Numbered from the stretch's first letter, positions 52,545 through 62,229 are shown. The stretch is DNA of 64,000 bases from DATAOG01 sp963840925 (GCA_963840925.1 CAWJAY010000032.1:84549-148548); one strand, 5' to 3'. The notes: generated from the sequence alone by a model not told the origin. Translations and numbers: made by a program.

Positions 52545-53355
52545 CCACCGCAGTGCGCGCCTCGGCGGCGCGCCGCCGGACCGCGCGGCCGCGGCCGCAT
52601 GCCAAGATGTCGACGCGCAAGGTCAATGTCTAGTACGGCGCACAAGCAGGCGCTGTTCGACGTCGATCTCGACATCGCCGAGCGTCAGGTGACCGCGCTG
52701 ATCGGCCCGTCCGGCTGCGGCAAGTCGACGTTCCTGCGCTGCCTCAACCGCATGAACGACATGATCGAGGGCTGCCGGGTCGAGGGCGACATCCGGCTCG
52801 AGGGCGACGACATCTACGACCGCGACGTCGACGTCGTGCAGCTGCGCGCCAGGGTCGGCATGGTGTTCCAGAAGCCGAACCCGTTCCCGAAGTCGATCTT
52901 CGACAACGTCGCCTACGGCCCGCGCATCCACGGCCTCGCGGCCAACAAGTCGGAGATGGACGAGATCGTCGAGAGCAGCCTCAAGCGCGCCGGGCTGTGG
53001 GACGAGGTCAAGGACCGCCTGGCCGAGCCGGGCAACAGCCTGTCCGGCGGCCAGCAGCAGCGCCTGTGCATCGCGCGCGCGATCGCGGTCAGCCCCGAGG
53101 TGATCCTGATGGACGAGCCCTGCTCGGCGCTCGACCCGATCGCGACCGCCCACATCGAGGAGCTGATCGACGAGCTGCGCGAGAACTACACGATCGTGAT
53201 CGTCACCCACAACATGCAGCAGGCGGCGCGCGTCTCGCAGCGCACCGCCTTCTTCCACCTCGGCGAGCTGATCGAGTACGGCGAGACCGAGCAGATCTTC
53301 ACCAATCCGAACGCAGGCCATGACCCAGGACTACATCACCGGCCGCTTCGGCTGA
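52541..53355 (+). CDS. pstB: Phosphate transporter ATPase PstB, with a stop and two frame errors
   Basis: A GTG overlapping the pstA stop by four bases opens an Arg-rich leader and KMSTRKVNV. There a TAG and a missing base occur where PstB reads YYGAHKQ. The body is then open: GPSGCGKSTFLRCLNRMND (Walker A), SLSGGQQQRLCIARAIAVSP, VILMDEPCSALDPIAT (Walker B) and VIVTHNMQQAARVSQRTAFF. Near 53315 the frame shifts again before MTQDYITGRFG, the standard C-terminus, at 53355. It should drive PstCA. All errors are at single bases. Confidence 0.82.
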
Positions 53356-53377
53356 ACCTGCATCCAGGACCGCGTTC

Positions 53378-54083
53378 ATGCCCAACGAGCACATCGTCAA
53401 GTCCTTCGACCAGGAGCTCAACCTGTTGACCCGCAAGATCATCGAGATGGGCGGCGTGGTCGAGCAGCAGCTCGCGAGCGCGGTCGACGCGCTCGTCAAC
53501 CGCAACATCGAGCTCGCCGCCCAGGTGATCGAGCAGGACGACCGGATCGACGACCTCGAGGAGGAGATCGACACGCTCGCGATCCGGGTGCTGGCGACCC
53601 GCCAGCCGATGGCGATCGATCTGCGGCTGATCATGATGGCGATGAAGATCTCCAACGATCTCGAGCGGATCGGCGACTACGCGGCCAACATCGCCAAGCG
53701 GATCGCCAGCGCTGAGCCGGACGCCGCCAGTCCAGTCGCAGTACGCGATCCCGCGCATGGCGCTGATCGCCCAGGAGATGATCAAGGAGGTGCTCGACGC
53801 CTACGTCGAGCGCGACGCCGACAAGGCGGTCGCCGCCTGGCATCGCGACGACGAGGTCGACGAGATGTACACCAGCCTGTTCCGCGAGCTCTCGACCTAC
53901 ATGATGGAAGACCCGCGCAACATCACCGCCTGCATCGACCTGCTGTTCATCGCCAAGAACCTCGAGCGGATCGGCGACCATGCGACCAACATCGCCGAGA
54001 AGATCCATTACGTGGTCCACGGCCAGCGGATCAACCGGATGCCCCAGCCCGCGGCCGGCCTGCCGACCGCCATTGCCCCATGA
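53378..54083 (+). CDS. phoU: PhoU phosphate-signalling regulator, frameshifted at about 53735
   Basis: The first half (HIVKSFDQELNLLTRKIIEM, and the metal-binding EIDTLAIRVLATRQPMAIDL, then ISNDLERIGDYAANIAKR) is open from 53378. After about 53735 the second half continues in another frame (AIPRMALIAQEMIKEVLDAY, the YTSLFRELSTYMMEDPRNIT region and LERIGDHATNIAEKIHYVVH). Two E/DxxxD-type three-helix bundles are therefore present, as expected. Restored length is about 235 residues. It links PstB to PhoR and keeps PhoR inactive when phosphate is high. Confidence 0.83.
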
Positions 54084-54096
54084 CCGGGACGCTGCG

Positions 54097-54815
54097 ATGA
54101 AACCGCTGGTTCTGGTGGTCGAGGACGAGGCCGCGCTGCAGCAGCTGCTGGCCTACAACCTCAGCGCGCGGGCTTCGCGGTCGAGCAGGCGTTCGACAGC
54201 GACGAGGCGCTGACGCTGATCGCCGAGCGGCCGCCCGACCTCGTCCTGCTCGACTGGATGCTGCCCTGGATGTCGGGGCTCGAGCTGTGCCGGCAGCTGC
54301 GGCGCAAGCCCCGGACCGCCAACCTGCCGATCATCATGCTGACCGCGCGGACCGAGGAGCCGGACCGGCTGCAGGGGCTCGACACCGGCGCCGACGACTA
54401 CATCACCAAGCCGTTCTCGATCGACGAGCTGATCGCGCGGGTGCGCGCGGTGCTGCGCCGGGTGCGGCCGGCGTTCGCGGCCGAGGTGCTTGCGGTTCGC
54501 CGATCTGTCGATGGACCTGGGCGGCGCACCGGGTCGCGCGCGGCGCCCGCGAGGTCCACCTCAGCCCGACCGAGTTCCGGCTGCTCCGCCAGCTGTTGCA
54601 GAGCCCTGGGCGGGTGTTCTCGCGCGACCAGCTGCTTGGATCTCGTCTGGGGCCAGAACCAGGACGTCGAGCTGCGCACGGTCGATGCGACGATCCGCCG
54701 GCTGCGCCGGGCGCTGAACGCCGGCGGCGAGGCCGACATCCTGCGCACCGTGCGCGCGACCGGCTACGCGCTCGACCACGCCCACGCGCTGCCGGCAACC
54801 GAAGGCCCCGCCTGA
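54097..54815 (+). CDS. phoB: Phosphate response regulator PhoB, frameshifted about four times
   Basis: The receiver starts MKPLVLVVEDEAALQQLLAY, then shifts near 54170 into FAVEQAFDSDEALTLIAERP and LVLLDWMLPWMSGLELCRQL (phospho-Asp), LTARTEEPDRLQGLDTGADD and TKPFSIDEL. After about 54485 and again near 54530 and 54640 the winged-helix domain continues across frames (REVHLSPTEFRLLRQLLQSP, GQNQDVELRTVDATIRRLRR, RTVRATGYALD). All PhoB features are there once frames are joined. It should bind the Pho box at 48639-48667. The errors look like the rest of this stretch. Confidence 0.8.
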
Positions 54816-55069
54816 TTTTTTTCCCACATCGATTTCCGGCAGCGAGGCAGGGGAGACGCTCGCCGGCCTCAGGCAAGCGCTGCCCACGGGCGGGGCAACT
54901 GTATCACCGGCCTGCGGCAAACCCCGCTGCCGATGGGGAAAACCGTTGGCCGGGGTGTGGTGGCCCTCCCCCTGGTGGGGAAGGGCCGGAGCGGACGGCG
55001 CGGGTTCCATCCGCCGCAAGTCCAGGTAGAGTTGGGCGCCGGGGCGCGTTCGGGGGGAGTTGGAAAAAA

Positions 55070-55504
55070 ATGTTGAAGGGGCTGGATCCGCTGCTCGGCG
55101 CGGACTTGTTGCACGTGCTGCGCTCGATGGGCCACGGCGACGAGCTGGTGATCGTCGATGCCAATTTTCCCGCCGCCAGCTCGGGCCCGCGGCTGGTCCG
55201 CCTGGACGGCATCAGCGCCACGCGCGCGCTCGAGGCGGTGCTCTCGGTGATGCCGCTCGACGACTTCGTGGGCGAAGCCTGCTGGCGCATGGAGGTGGTC
55301 GGCGACCCCGACGCGATGCCCGAGATCTGCGAGGATTTCCGGGACATCATCCTGCGCCTCGAAGGCAGCCGCTTCGATCTGGGAAAACTCGAGCGCTTCG
55401 CCTTCTACGAGCGCGCGCGCCAAGCCTTCGCGCTGGTCCAGACCGGCGAGACCCGTCTCTACGGCAACGTGCTGCTCAAGATGGGCATCGTCCGCCCGGA
55501 TTGA
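55070..55504 (+). CDS. RbsD/FucU-family sugar mutarotase
   Basis: The 144-residue product fits the RbsD/FucU family: MLKGLDPLLGADLLHVLRSM, GHGDELVIVDANFPAASSGP, then VLSVMPLDDF and FYERARQAFALVQTGETRLY with GNVLLKMGIV at the end. Family members interconvert anomers of fucose or ribose; FucU is closest by eye. GGGGGGAG lies before the ATG. No fucose or ribose transport genes are adjacent. The frame is intact directly after the damaged pst-pho stretch. Confidence 0.88.
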   Translation: MLKGLDPLLGADLLHVLRSMGHGDELVIVDANFPAASSGPRLVRLDGISATRALEAVLSVMPLDDFVGEACWRMEVVGDPDAMPEICEDFRDIILRLEGSRFDLGKLERFAFYERARQAFALVQTGETRLYGNVLLKMGIVRPD

Positions 55505-56069
55505 TGCGGCGCCTCCAGCGACCTCGAGAATCAATCTCGGGATCAAGCAACTCCAGCGATACTGGAGGCTCTGCCGGCCAGTATTGGATCATCGCTCCTC
55601 TTATCTGATGCTGCCACCGATCAAATTCAGCTCCAGCAACTGTAAAGTAATGCAGGGACATGATCGGGCTGAATCAATTGAGGCTGATTACAAGGCAGTC
55701 GGGGCATTTTTGGTGGTCACACTTTTCATTCTAAGGTTATCCAAAGTGGTGCGTCGAGCGCACGCTTCTGTATCCTCTTTCATTGATACAGGCGAAGTAT
55801 CAGCGAAAACTCAACGATTGATCCTGATGTGGATGGAGGCCCTTTTTTAGAATCGGGAGTTTCCGCGGGGTAACGGGGCTGTGCCAGAGCCGTCTGACGC
55901 TAAACTCAACTCCAGCGGCGATTACCGTTGATGCACAGGCAGGGCACAGATCCGACACATCGCCGCCCAGGCTCGATGCGCCGCCGCCAAAGGGAAGAAG
56001 TCGTCTCTCCTCCGTTCCCACCTGGCTCGAAGCCGGCTATGCTGGTCCCAGCGCAGGTAGCCGGGCAGG
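55505..56069. other. 565-bp AT-richer gap with an unassigned ORF
   Basis: The composition drops to more AT-rich between about 55600 and 55850. A plus-strand ORF (55608-55850, 80 residues, with the hydrophobic YKAVGAFLVVTLFILRLSKV) is possible, but there is no good ribosome site or recognised family. The change in composition marks the start of a stretch of transferred genes that continues through the broken dgt gene. Confidence 0.35.
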
Positions 56070-56321
56070 ATGGCCATGACGATCATCGCGGGCGATGTCT
56101 TCAGCGCCTTCAAGGCGGCCGGGGTGGACGACGAGGTGGCCAAGCGGGCCGCGGCGGAAGTCGGCGACATCAAGGAGCCTACCCGGGAAATCAAAGAACG
56201 GCTGAGCCGGATCGAGACCGCGCTCACCGACATGCGCTGGACGCTTGGCATAACCGCGACCGGGTCGCTCGCGACGGCCGCGGGCGTCTTCGCGCTGGTC
56301 TACAAGGCCGTCGGCGCATAG
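56070..56321 (+). CDS. DUF1640-like coiled-coil membrane protein
   Basis: The 83-residue product has a short helix (IIAGDVFSAFKAAGVDDEVA), a coiled coil (EPTREIKERLSRIETALTDM) and a C-terminal membrane span (WTLGITATGSLATAAGVFAL). This is the layout of small DUF1640-like proteins: a 'Dxxxxxxxxkaagv' start, heptads and a tail anchor. The function of the family is not established in bacteria. An alternative start at ATG 56076 is possible. It lies just ahead of the broken dgt gene. Confidence 0.55.
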   Translation: MAMTIIAGDVFSAFKAAGVDDEVAKRAAAEVGDIKEPTREIKERLSRIETALTDMRWTLGITATGSLATAAGVFALVYKAVGA

Positions 56322-56382
56322 AGCTTGAAAAGAACCCAAGCACAAACCCGACCAATCTCCTGAAGGTTGCAAATAGACGCGC

Positions 56383-57704
56383 CATGAAACTTGACAGTCC
56401 CGAATTCTTCGAGGCGCGGCGTTACGGCAACGATGGAAAAAGGCCGAAGGACGTTCGGACGGAGTACCAGCGCGATAGGGCGCGCATCATCCACTCGGCC
56501 GCGTTCCGGCGGCTTCAGGGCAAGACGCAGGTGATGGGCGTCGGCGAAGGGGATTTCCACCGAACTCGCCTCACCCACTCGATCGAATGTGCTCAGATCG
56601 GCAGTGGTCTTCTACAGGTTCTTAAAAAGCGCAAACCGCCAGAGGGGCTGGTTGAGTGGATGCCGGATCGCGATCTGATCGAAGCCGCCTGCTTCGCCCA
56701 CGACCTCGGCCATCCACCTTACGGGCACGGCGGCGAGAAGGCCCTGTACGCTGAGATGCGCAATTGTGGCGGATTCGAAGGGAACGGCCAAACTCTGAAG
56801 AAAAATAGATAAAATGACGAATAATCTCCCGGCTTGAAAAGTATCAAGCGCGAGGCCAGGGTATCGAATCCCACACCAGTGCAGCAATTGTGCTGGCGAT
56901 CCTCAAGTATCCAATACCGTATGGAGCATTCGATACCGCGCACTACCAAAAGGAACCCCCAAAGTGCTACTTCGATGATGAACAAGATGTGGTCGAGTGG
57001 GCGTTTGAAAAGGGTTTTCAAGTGATGATTGCAATATTATTAAGGAGAGAAGGACGACAAAGGCAAAGCTAAACAGTAAATACTTTAGATTGTACCATGA
57101 TGGAAAATCTACAGACTGATGATATCGCGTATGGTATTCATGATATTGAGGACATCGTAGCACGAAAATTGACTGATCGGGATAAAATCCAAAAGGCAAT
57201 CGAAGATGCATTTACTAAAGTCGGTGGTTCCATTGAAAATGACAGTTTCGATGCCAAAAAAGTGTACTGCGCTCTCTTTGGTGATAGTTTTGCACGGAAG
57301 CAGATTGTTTCAGCTCTTGTTAATCTGTTCGTAACAAATGCGCAAATCGTCTCAGTACCGGAGTTCCAACATCCGTTGTTAACCCACCGGGTGGACTTGC
57401 CCGCAGAACACCGAATGCTCTTAAAGCGCACTGAAATACTCCTCTTTTGAGCTTATCATCCGCCAAGCCAAGCTTCAACAGCTGGAGCAGCGCGGGCAAC
57501 GGATAGCTGCCGAGATATTTCGAGCGATGTTGAACGATCCGCCCGCGCTGATCCCAGAAGAATCCTGGGCAGGCATGGAGAGATGACGCGTGCGTGGCTC
57601 GTCGCGTCTGCGACTATGTCGCGGGCATGACAGATAGCTACGCTGAGAAGGTGTACCGGCGCATGTTCAGTCCCGGATTCGGGAGTAGCAGTGACGAACT
57701 GTAG
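56383..57704 (+). pseudogene. dgt: dGTP triphosphohydrolase, broken by several stops and frameshifts
   Basis: The 5' part has the HD-domain motifs RTRLTHSIECAQIGSG and AACFAHDLGHPPYGHGGEKA, then GGFEGNGQTL. There the frame ends in KKNR and a stop at about 56812. The next pieces, in other frames, are RLEKYQARGQGIES, LAILKYPIPYGAFDTA, DDIAYGIHDIEDIVARKLTD, QQLEQRGQRIAAEIFRAMLN and finally ARRVCDYVAGMTDSYAEKVY, ending at 57704. At least four lesions are needed. The gene is distinctly more AT-rich than its neighbours, which points to horizontal origin followed by decay, although some lesions may be errors. Confidence 0.8.
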
Positions 57705-57838
57705 CGTAGAGGGGCCGGATGCGCGTCACTTCAGCGCCTGCCGAGCACGGCTTCGCGACAAGACAACGAGGCCGCTTCCGATGACCACGGTGCAGCCGGT
57801 GGGCATCCAGGCGTTGGGGCGCGCCGCAGCGGTGTGGC

Positions 57839-58095
57839 TCAGCTCTCTTGGGGCAGCGGGCGGCGGCCGTGGGCTTCGCTGGTCGGCAGCGGCTCGGCGC
57901 TGAGCCAGCGATGGATGAAGCCGCCGAGCAGCGCGACGGCGATCGGGGCTACCAGAACAGCCACAGCTGGGCCAGCGCTCAGCCGCCGGCGAACAGCGCG
58001 ATGCCGGTGCTGCGAGCCGGGTTGACCGAGGCCTTGTGACCGGAATGCCGATCAGGTGGATCAGCGTCAGCGCGAGCCCGATCGCAAGCGAGCGC
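57839..58095 (-). pseudogene. aqpZ: Aquaporin Z, C-terminal remnant
   Basis: On the minus strand, from about 58095, the translation reads LAIGLALTLIHLIGIPVT, then in a shifted frame ASVNPARSTGIALFAGG (the second NPA box of aquaporins), a TGA where AqpZ has Trp, ALAQLWLFW, another shift and VAPIAVALLGGFIHRWLSAE, ending at 57839. The first two thirds of the protein are absent. This is a fragment with at least three lesions, not a working channel. Confidence 0.75.
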
Positions 58096-58234
58096 GATCC
58101 GGATCAGAGGGCCGAATGCGGGACGCGGGCGGGGCGAGGATCGTGGGGCGCGGCAGAGATTGCTCGTCCCAGGGGCGCAGGCGAGCGGCCGGACGCTCGG
58201 CCAAGGGAGCCTGACCTGGGATTGAGGCGGCCGG

Positions 58235-60130
58235 TCACCCGCCGCCGTCCAGGATACCGGCGGTCCCGGTGAACCGGCGGATCACGGCCAGGAACTCTTC
58301 GCCCCAGCGTTCCCGTTTGGTTTGGCCGATGCCGTGGATGGTGCCGAGAGCCTGGAGGTTGGCGGGCTTCTGTTGCGCCAGCTCGAGCAGCGTGCGGTCG
58401 GGGAAGACCATGAACGGGGCAATGCCGTTGGCCTTGGCGAGGTCGCGGCGGCGGCTGCGGAGAGCTTCGAACAGCTCGCGATCGGCGTCGGTGGCAAGGT
58501 CCGCGGGGGCAAGGCTGGCGGGGGCGGCTTTGGCAGCACCCTTGGCCGGGCGGCGGCCGGGTGGCGGCGTCGGGTCGTGGCGCAGCTCGACCGGGCGCTG
58601 GCCGCGCAGGACGCTCGCGGCGTCGCCCGCCAGGCGCAGGCCGCCGAAGCCCTCGAGGTCGACCTCGAGCAGGCCGCCCGCCACCAGCTGGCGGAAGACC
58701 GACTGCCAGGTGCGGCGGTCGAGGTCGGAGCCGACGCCGAACGTCGGCAGCCGGTCGTGGCCGAGCCTCGCCATGCGCTCGTTGGTCTGGCCGAGCAAGA
58801 GGTCGATCAGATAGCTCTGGCCGAACCGCTCGCCGGTGCGGCGGACCGCCGAGAGCGCCTTTTGGCTGGCGATCGTGCCGTCCCACCTCTGGGCCGGCTC
58901 GAGGCAGCTGTCGCAGTTGCCGCACGGCTCGGCCAGAGTCTCGCCGAAATACTGTAGCAGAACCTGACGCCGGCAGCCGGCGGTCTCGCAGAACCCGAGC
59001 AGCGCGCTGAGCTTATGCTGCTCGATCCGCTGGCGCTCGCCGTTGGCGCCGGCGGCGATGAACTGCCGGAGCTGGGCGATGTCGGCGAGCCCCCAGGTCA
59101 TCATCGCGACCGCCGGCAGGCCGTCGCGGCCGGCGCGCCCGGTCTCCTGGTAGTAGGCTTCCAGGCTCTTGGGCGGGTCGAGGTGGTAGACGAAGCGCAC
59201 GTCCGGCTTGTCGATGCCCATCCCGAACGCGACCGTCGCGACGATGATGCGCACGTCGTCGTCGACGAAGCGGCGCTGGGTCGCACGCCGGACGTCGGCG
59301 GCCAGACCGGCGTGATAGGCGAGCGCGCTCCAGCCCTCGCGCGCGAGCTGCCGGGCGGTCTCCTCGGTGCGCCGGCGCGAGAGGCAGTAGACGATCCCGG
59401 CGTGGCCCGCGGGCTCGGCGCGCAGGAACCGGACCAGCTGCGCGGACGCGCCGGCCTTGGGTGCGACCCGGTAGCAGATGTTCGGGCGATCGAAGCCGCC
59501 GAAGAACGTCCGCGCGTGGTCCAGGCCAAGCCGGGTCGCGATCTCGCGCCGGGTCGGCAAATCGGCGGTCGCGGTCAGCGCGATCCGGGGCACGGCCGGC
59601 CAGCGCTCGCCGAGCACGGCGAGCTCGAGATACTCCGGGCGGAAATCGTGTCCCCATTGCGAGACGCAGTGCGCCTCGTCGATCGCGAACAGTGCGAGCG
59701 GAAGCTGGTCGAGCCAGGCCAGGCAACCGTCGGTCAGCAGCCGCTCGGGCGCCAGGTAGAGCAGGTCGAGCTCGCCCGCGGCGGCGTGCTGGCGAACCCG
59801 GTTCTGCTCCTCAGGCATGAGGCTCGAGTTCAGGAACGCCGCGCGGACGCCGAGCTGGCGCAGCGCCATCACCTGGTCTTCCATCAGCGCGATCAGCGGG
59901 CTGACCACGATCGCCGTGCCGGCCCGGAGCAGCGCCGGGATCTGGTAGCAGAGCGACTTGCCGCTGCCGGTCGGCATGACCACGAGCGCATCGCCGCCGC
60001 CCGCGACCCAGCTCACGATCGCCGCCTGCTGACCGCGGAAGGCGCTGAAGCCGAAGACGTCGTGCAGGACCGATTGCGGATCGGCCGGCCCGTTCGGGCC
60101 GCCGGACGCACGGGTCACGGGCTGAGCCAA
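58235..60130 (-). CDS. recQ: ATP-dependent DNA helicase RecQ
   Basis: The 631-residue product has a superfamily-2 helicase core: VMPTGSGKSLCYQIPALL (Walker A), LALFAIDEAHCVSQWGHDFR (DEAH with the RecQ aromatic loop), ATVAFGMGIDKPDVRFVYHL and YYQETGRAGRDGLPA. Then comes the RecQ zinc-binding region (CETAGCRRQVLLQYFGE, CGNCDSC), a winged helix and a C-terminal HRDC domain (LFEALRSRRRDLAKANGIAP). It unwinds recombination intermediates. The frame starts with TTG at 60130. A GTG at 60118 is the alternative. It is intact and monocistronic. Confidence 0.93.
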   Translation of the reverse strand: MAQPVTRASGGPNGPADPQSVLHDVFGFSAFRGQQAAIVSWVAGGGDALVVMPTGSGKSLCYQIPALLRAGTAIVVSPLIALMEDQVMALRQLGVRAAFLNSSLMPEEQNRVRQHAAAGELDLLYLAPERLLTDGCLAWLDQLPLALFAIDEAHCVSQWGHDFRPEYLELAVLGERWPAVPRIALTATADLPTRREIATRLGLDHARTFFGGFDRPNICYRVAPKAGASAQLVRFLRAEPAGHAGIVYCLSRRRTEETARQLAREGWSALAYHAGLAADVRRATQRRFVDDDVRIIVATVAFGMGIDKPDVRFVYHLDPPKSLEAYYQETGRAGRDGLPAVAMMTWGLADIAQLRQFIAAGANGERQRIEQHKLSALLGFCETAGCRRQVLLQYFGETLAEPCGNCDSCLEPAQRWDGTIASQKALSAVRRTGERFGQSYLIDLLLGQTNERMARLGHDRLPTFGVGSDLDRRTWQSVFRQLVAGGLLEVDLEGFGGLRLAGDAASVLRGQRPVELRHDPTPPPGRRPAKGAAKAAPASLAPADLATDADRELFEALRSRRRDLAKANGIAPFMVFPDRTLLELAQQKPANLQALGTIHGIGQTKRERWGEEFLAVIRRFTGTAGILDGGG

Positions 60131-60252
60131 GCTGTCCTCGCAGGGGCGCCGGAGGCAATACTGATAGTTGAGGAGCGTCTACCACAGCACGCCGCAGTTG
60201 GAAACGGCCGAGCCGGATGGACCGGGTGACGACCGGTAACTACACTTACGCA

Positions 60253-60519
60253 ATGAAGGTGGTCGGCATCAAGCAGCTCAAGTCCCGCCTGTCAGAGTCC
60301 GTGCGTCTGGCGAAGGCCGGCGAGACGGTGCTGGTGACCGAACGGGACGAAGTCGTGGCGGAGCTCCGGCCGGCGCGCCGCCACGCCCCGGCCGCCGACC
60401 GGCTGGAGGCGGTGTTCGAGGCGCTCGCGGCGGCCGGAGAGATCACTCGGGCGGCGCAGGCCAAGGGCGATCGGACCTGGCGCAGCCGCGGTCTGGGGTT
60501 GCCCGCCGGCACGGCGTAG
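60253..60519 (+). CDS. Phd/YefM-type antitoxin
   Basis: The 88-residue product begins MKVVGIKQLKSRLSESVRLA and continues KAGETVLVTERDEVVAELRP, the typical Phd/YefM DNA-binding opening with a disordered C-terminal part. Antitoxins of this kind neutralise a downstream toxin and repress their own operon. Here the downstream toxin is only a stub. The start ATG is at 60253. A longer upstream reading lacks the family match. Confidence 0.8.
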   Translation: MKVVGIKQLKSRLSESVRLAKAGETVLVTERDEVVAELRPARRHAPAADRLEAVFEALAAAGEITRAAQAKGDRTWRSRGLGLPAGTA

Positions 60520-60553
60520 GCCCTGCTCGACCAGCTTCGGCAGGAGCGCTCAC

Positions 60554-60688
60554 ATGGCGGCGGATCTGCCGCTGCGCACGCTGGCCGCGCTGCACCTGGC
60601 GACGTATCTGCTTGCGCGCCGGCGGATCGAGGGCCTCGAGTTGCTGAGCGCGGACCGACGCCTGGAGGCCGCGGCGATATCGGCATGA
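60554..60688 (+). pseudogene. Truncated PIN-domain toxin
   Basis: A 44-residue frame reads LPLRTLAALHLATYLLARRR and then GLELLSADRRLEAAA, the C-terminal third of a VapC-type PIN toxin (the 'TLDALHLATAL...LLSxDxR' block that holds the last acidic residues). The N-terminal part with the first catalytic Asp is missing, and the upstream sequence to the antitoxin has no room for it. It cannot be an active nuclease. It explains the orphan antitoxin. Confidence 0.7.
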
Positions 60689-60744
60689 TGCCATCTGCGG
60701 GTGGCGAGCCACGCCCAGGGCTCCTCAGTCGGCGCGACGGGCCC

Positions 60745-61605
60745 TCAGGCGACGTGGCCCTTGCACGCGCCGACCTCGAAGACCGCGCCCTCGGTGCCGC
60801 GGGAGACGCGGAACGCGGGCTTCAGGCGGCGCACCGCGTCCGCCAGCAGGCGGTCGAGCATCGCGTCGTCGTGCCCGGGGTCGTGGTGGAAGAGCACGAT
60901 CTCCTTGGCGCCGACCCGGGCCGCGAACTCGAAGGCGTGGCGGTAGGTGCTGTGGCCCCAGCCGACGCAATGCGCGTACTCCTCGTCGGTGTACTGCGAG
61001 TCGTGGATCAGCAGGTCGGCGCCGGCCGCGAGCTCGTAGCCCGAGATCCACTCCGGCTCGGGCCACTGGCCGTCCTTGAGGCCGAGCACCGGCTCGTGGT
61101 CTGGCAGGTAGGCCGCGACCCGGCCCTGCTCCTCGATCCGGTAGCCGACGGTCGGGTTGGGATGGCAGACCAGCGCGGTCCGGATCCGGAACGGGCCGAT
61201 CTCGAACGGCGCGCAAGGCACCTCGTGGCAGATGATGCCGGAGAGATCGCGCAGATGGACCGGGAACAACGGCGGCGAGAGGTAGCGCGACAGGCGGGAT
61301 TCGAGCGAGAGCGTGCTGCTGCCCGGACCCCAGAGGTGGACCTCGACCGCCGGGTTGTAGAGCGGGCCGAAGAAGCCCAGGCCCTGGATGTGGTCCATGT
61401 GCAGGTGGGTCAGCAGGATGTCGACCCGCTTGGTCTCGGGCGGGATCTGGGCGCCGAGCCGGCGGATGCCGGTGCCGGCGTCGAGCACGAGCAGCGTCCC
61501 GTCGTCGCCCTCGACCAGGACGGTCGAGGTGTTGCCGCCGTAGCGGGCGGTCTCCGGTCCCGGCGCCGCGACCGAGCCGCGGGTGCCGAACAGCGTGATG
61601 CGCAT
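60745..61605 (-). CDS. MBL-fold metallohydrolase coupled to PAS proteins
   Basis: The 286-residue product has the MBL metal ligands: THLHMDHIQGLGFFGPLYNP (HxHxDH), a mid-chain H in VCHPNPTVGYRI, ADLLIHDSQYTDEEY and HHDPGHDD. It opens ITLFGTRGSVAAPGPETARY as in the paralogue at 36476. It begins two bases after the second PAS gene and is very probably made with it. A role as a phosphodiesterase or hydrolase switched by the PAS sensor is plausible but unproven. Confidence 0.83.
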   Translation of the reverse strand: MRITLFGTRGSVAAPGPETARYGGNTSTVLVEGDDGTLLVLDAGTGIRRLGAQIPPETKRVDILLTHLHMDHIQGLGFFGPLYNPAVEVHLWGPGSSTLSLESRLSRYLSPPLFPVHLRDLSGIICHEVPCAPFEIGPFRIRTALVCHPNPTVGYRIEEQGRVAAYLPDHEPVLGLKDGQWPEPEWISGYELAAGADLLIHDSQYTDEEYAHCVGWGHSTYRHAFEFAARVGAKEIVLFHHDPGHDDAMLDRLLADAVRRLKPAFRVSRGTEGAVFEVGACKGHVA

Positions 61606-61607
61606 GG

Positions 61608-61994
61608 TCAGTCGATCTCCCAGAACAGCGCGGCCGCCCCCAGGAACTCGCCCTGGAGGCCGTTGATCGGGATCGCCGCGACCTCGATCTGCCGGCGCTT
61701 ACCGTTCAGACCCTGGATGTAGAAGCGCTTGTAGGCCGGCCGCTGCCTGGTGAGCGCTCGCATCAACGGCAGCTCGGCGGGCGGGATCGGCTGGCCCTGA
61801 TCGTCGACCGGGGTGAAGACCGAGGACCAGACCGCGGCCGGCATCGCGCCGGTCTCCTCGAATCGCTGGCCGAGGATGGTCTCGGCCGGCTCGTTGTAGA
61901 ACAGCAGATCGCCCTTGGGGTCGACCAGGAACAGCGGCACGCTCAGATAGCCAGCGAGCTGCCGGGTCAGGATGATCTGGATCGGCAGGCCCAT
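61608..61994 (-). CDS. Single PAS-domain protein, copy 2
   Basis: The 128-residue product is a stand-alone PAS fold: a start MGLPIQIILTRQLAGYLSVP, then LFLVDPKGDLLFYNEPAETI (PAS core), the AAVWSS loop, KRFYIQGLNGKRRQIEVAAI and the last strands LGAAALFWEID. It is nearly identical at the N-terminus to copy 1 (62230-62616). No output domain is fused, so it must act through a partner, most likely the MBL hydrolase two bases downstream. The ligand is unknown; no conserved histidine for haem was noticed. Confidence 0.8.
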   Translation of the reverse strand: MGLPIQIILTRQLAGYLSVPLFLVDPKGDLLFYNEPAETILGQRFEETGAMPAAVWSSVFTPVDDQGQPIPPAELPLMRALTRQRPAYKRFYIQGLNGKRRQIEVAAIPINGLQGEFLGAAALFWEID

Positions 61995-62229
61995 CTACCC
62001 CCCTGGTCGGGCGCAATTGTTCGCCCGATCGCGCCGGCACGCAACCTCGAACAAGGTGGGATGGCTGAACCCAGCTCGCGCGGGGCACTGCGGCTTGCCG
62101 CCGCTGCAGCGCGGCCGGGGCGGCTGGTCGATCCGGCTCCCCCGACGGCTGACCCTTGGCGGCGAGGCCCAGCCGCTGTCATCAGCGCGCGGCCTCTGGG
62201 TCCGGGCCGGCGACCGGCGTGCCGGACCG

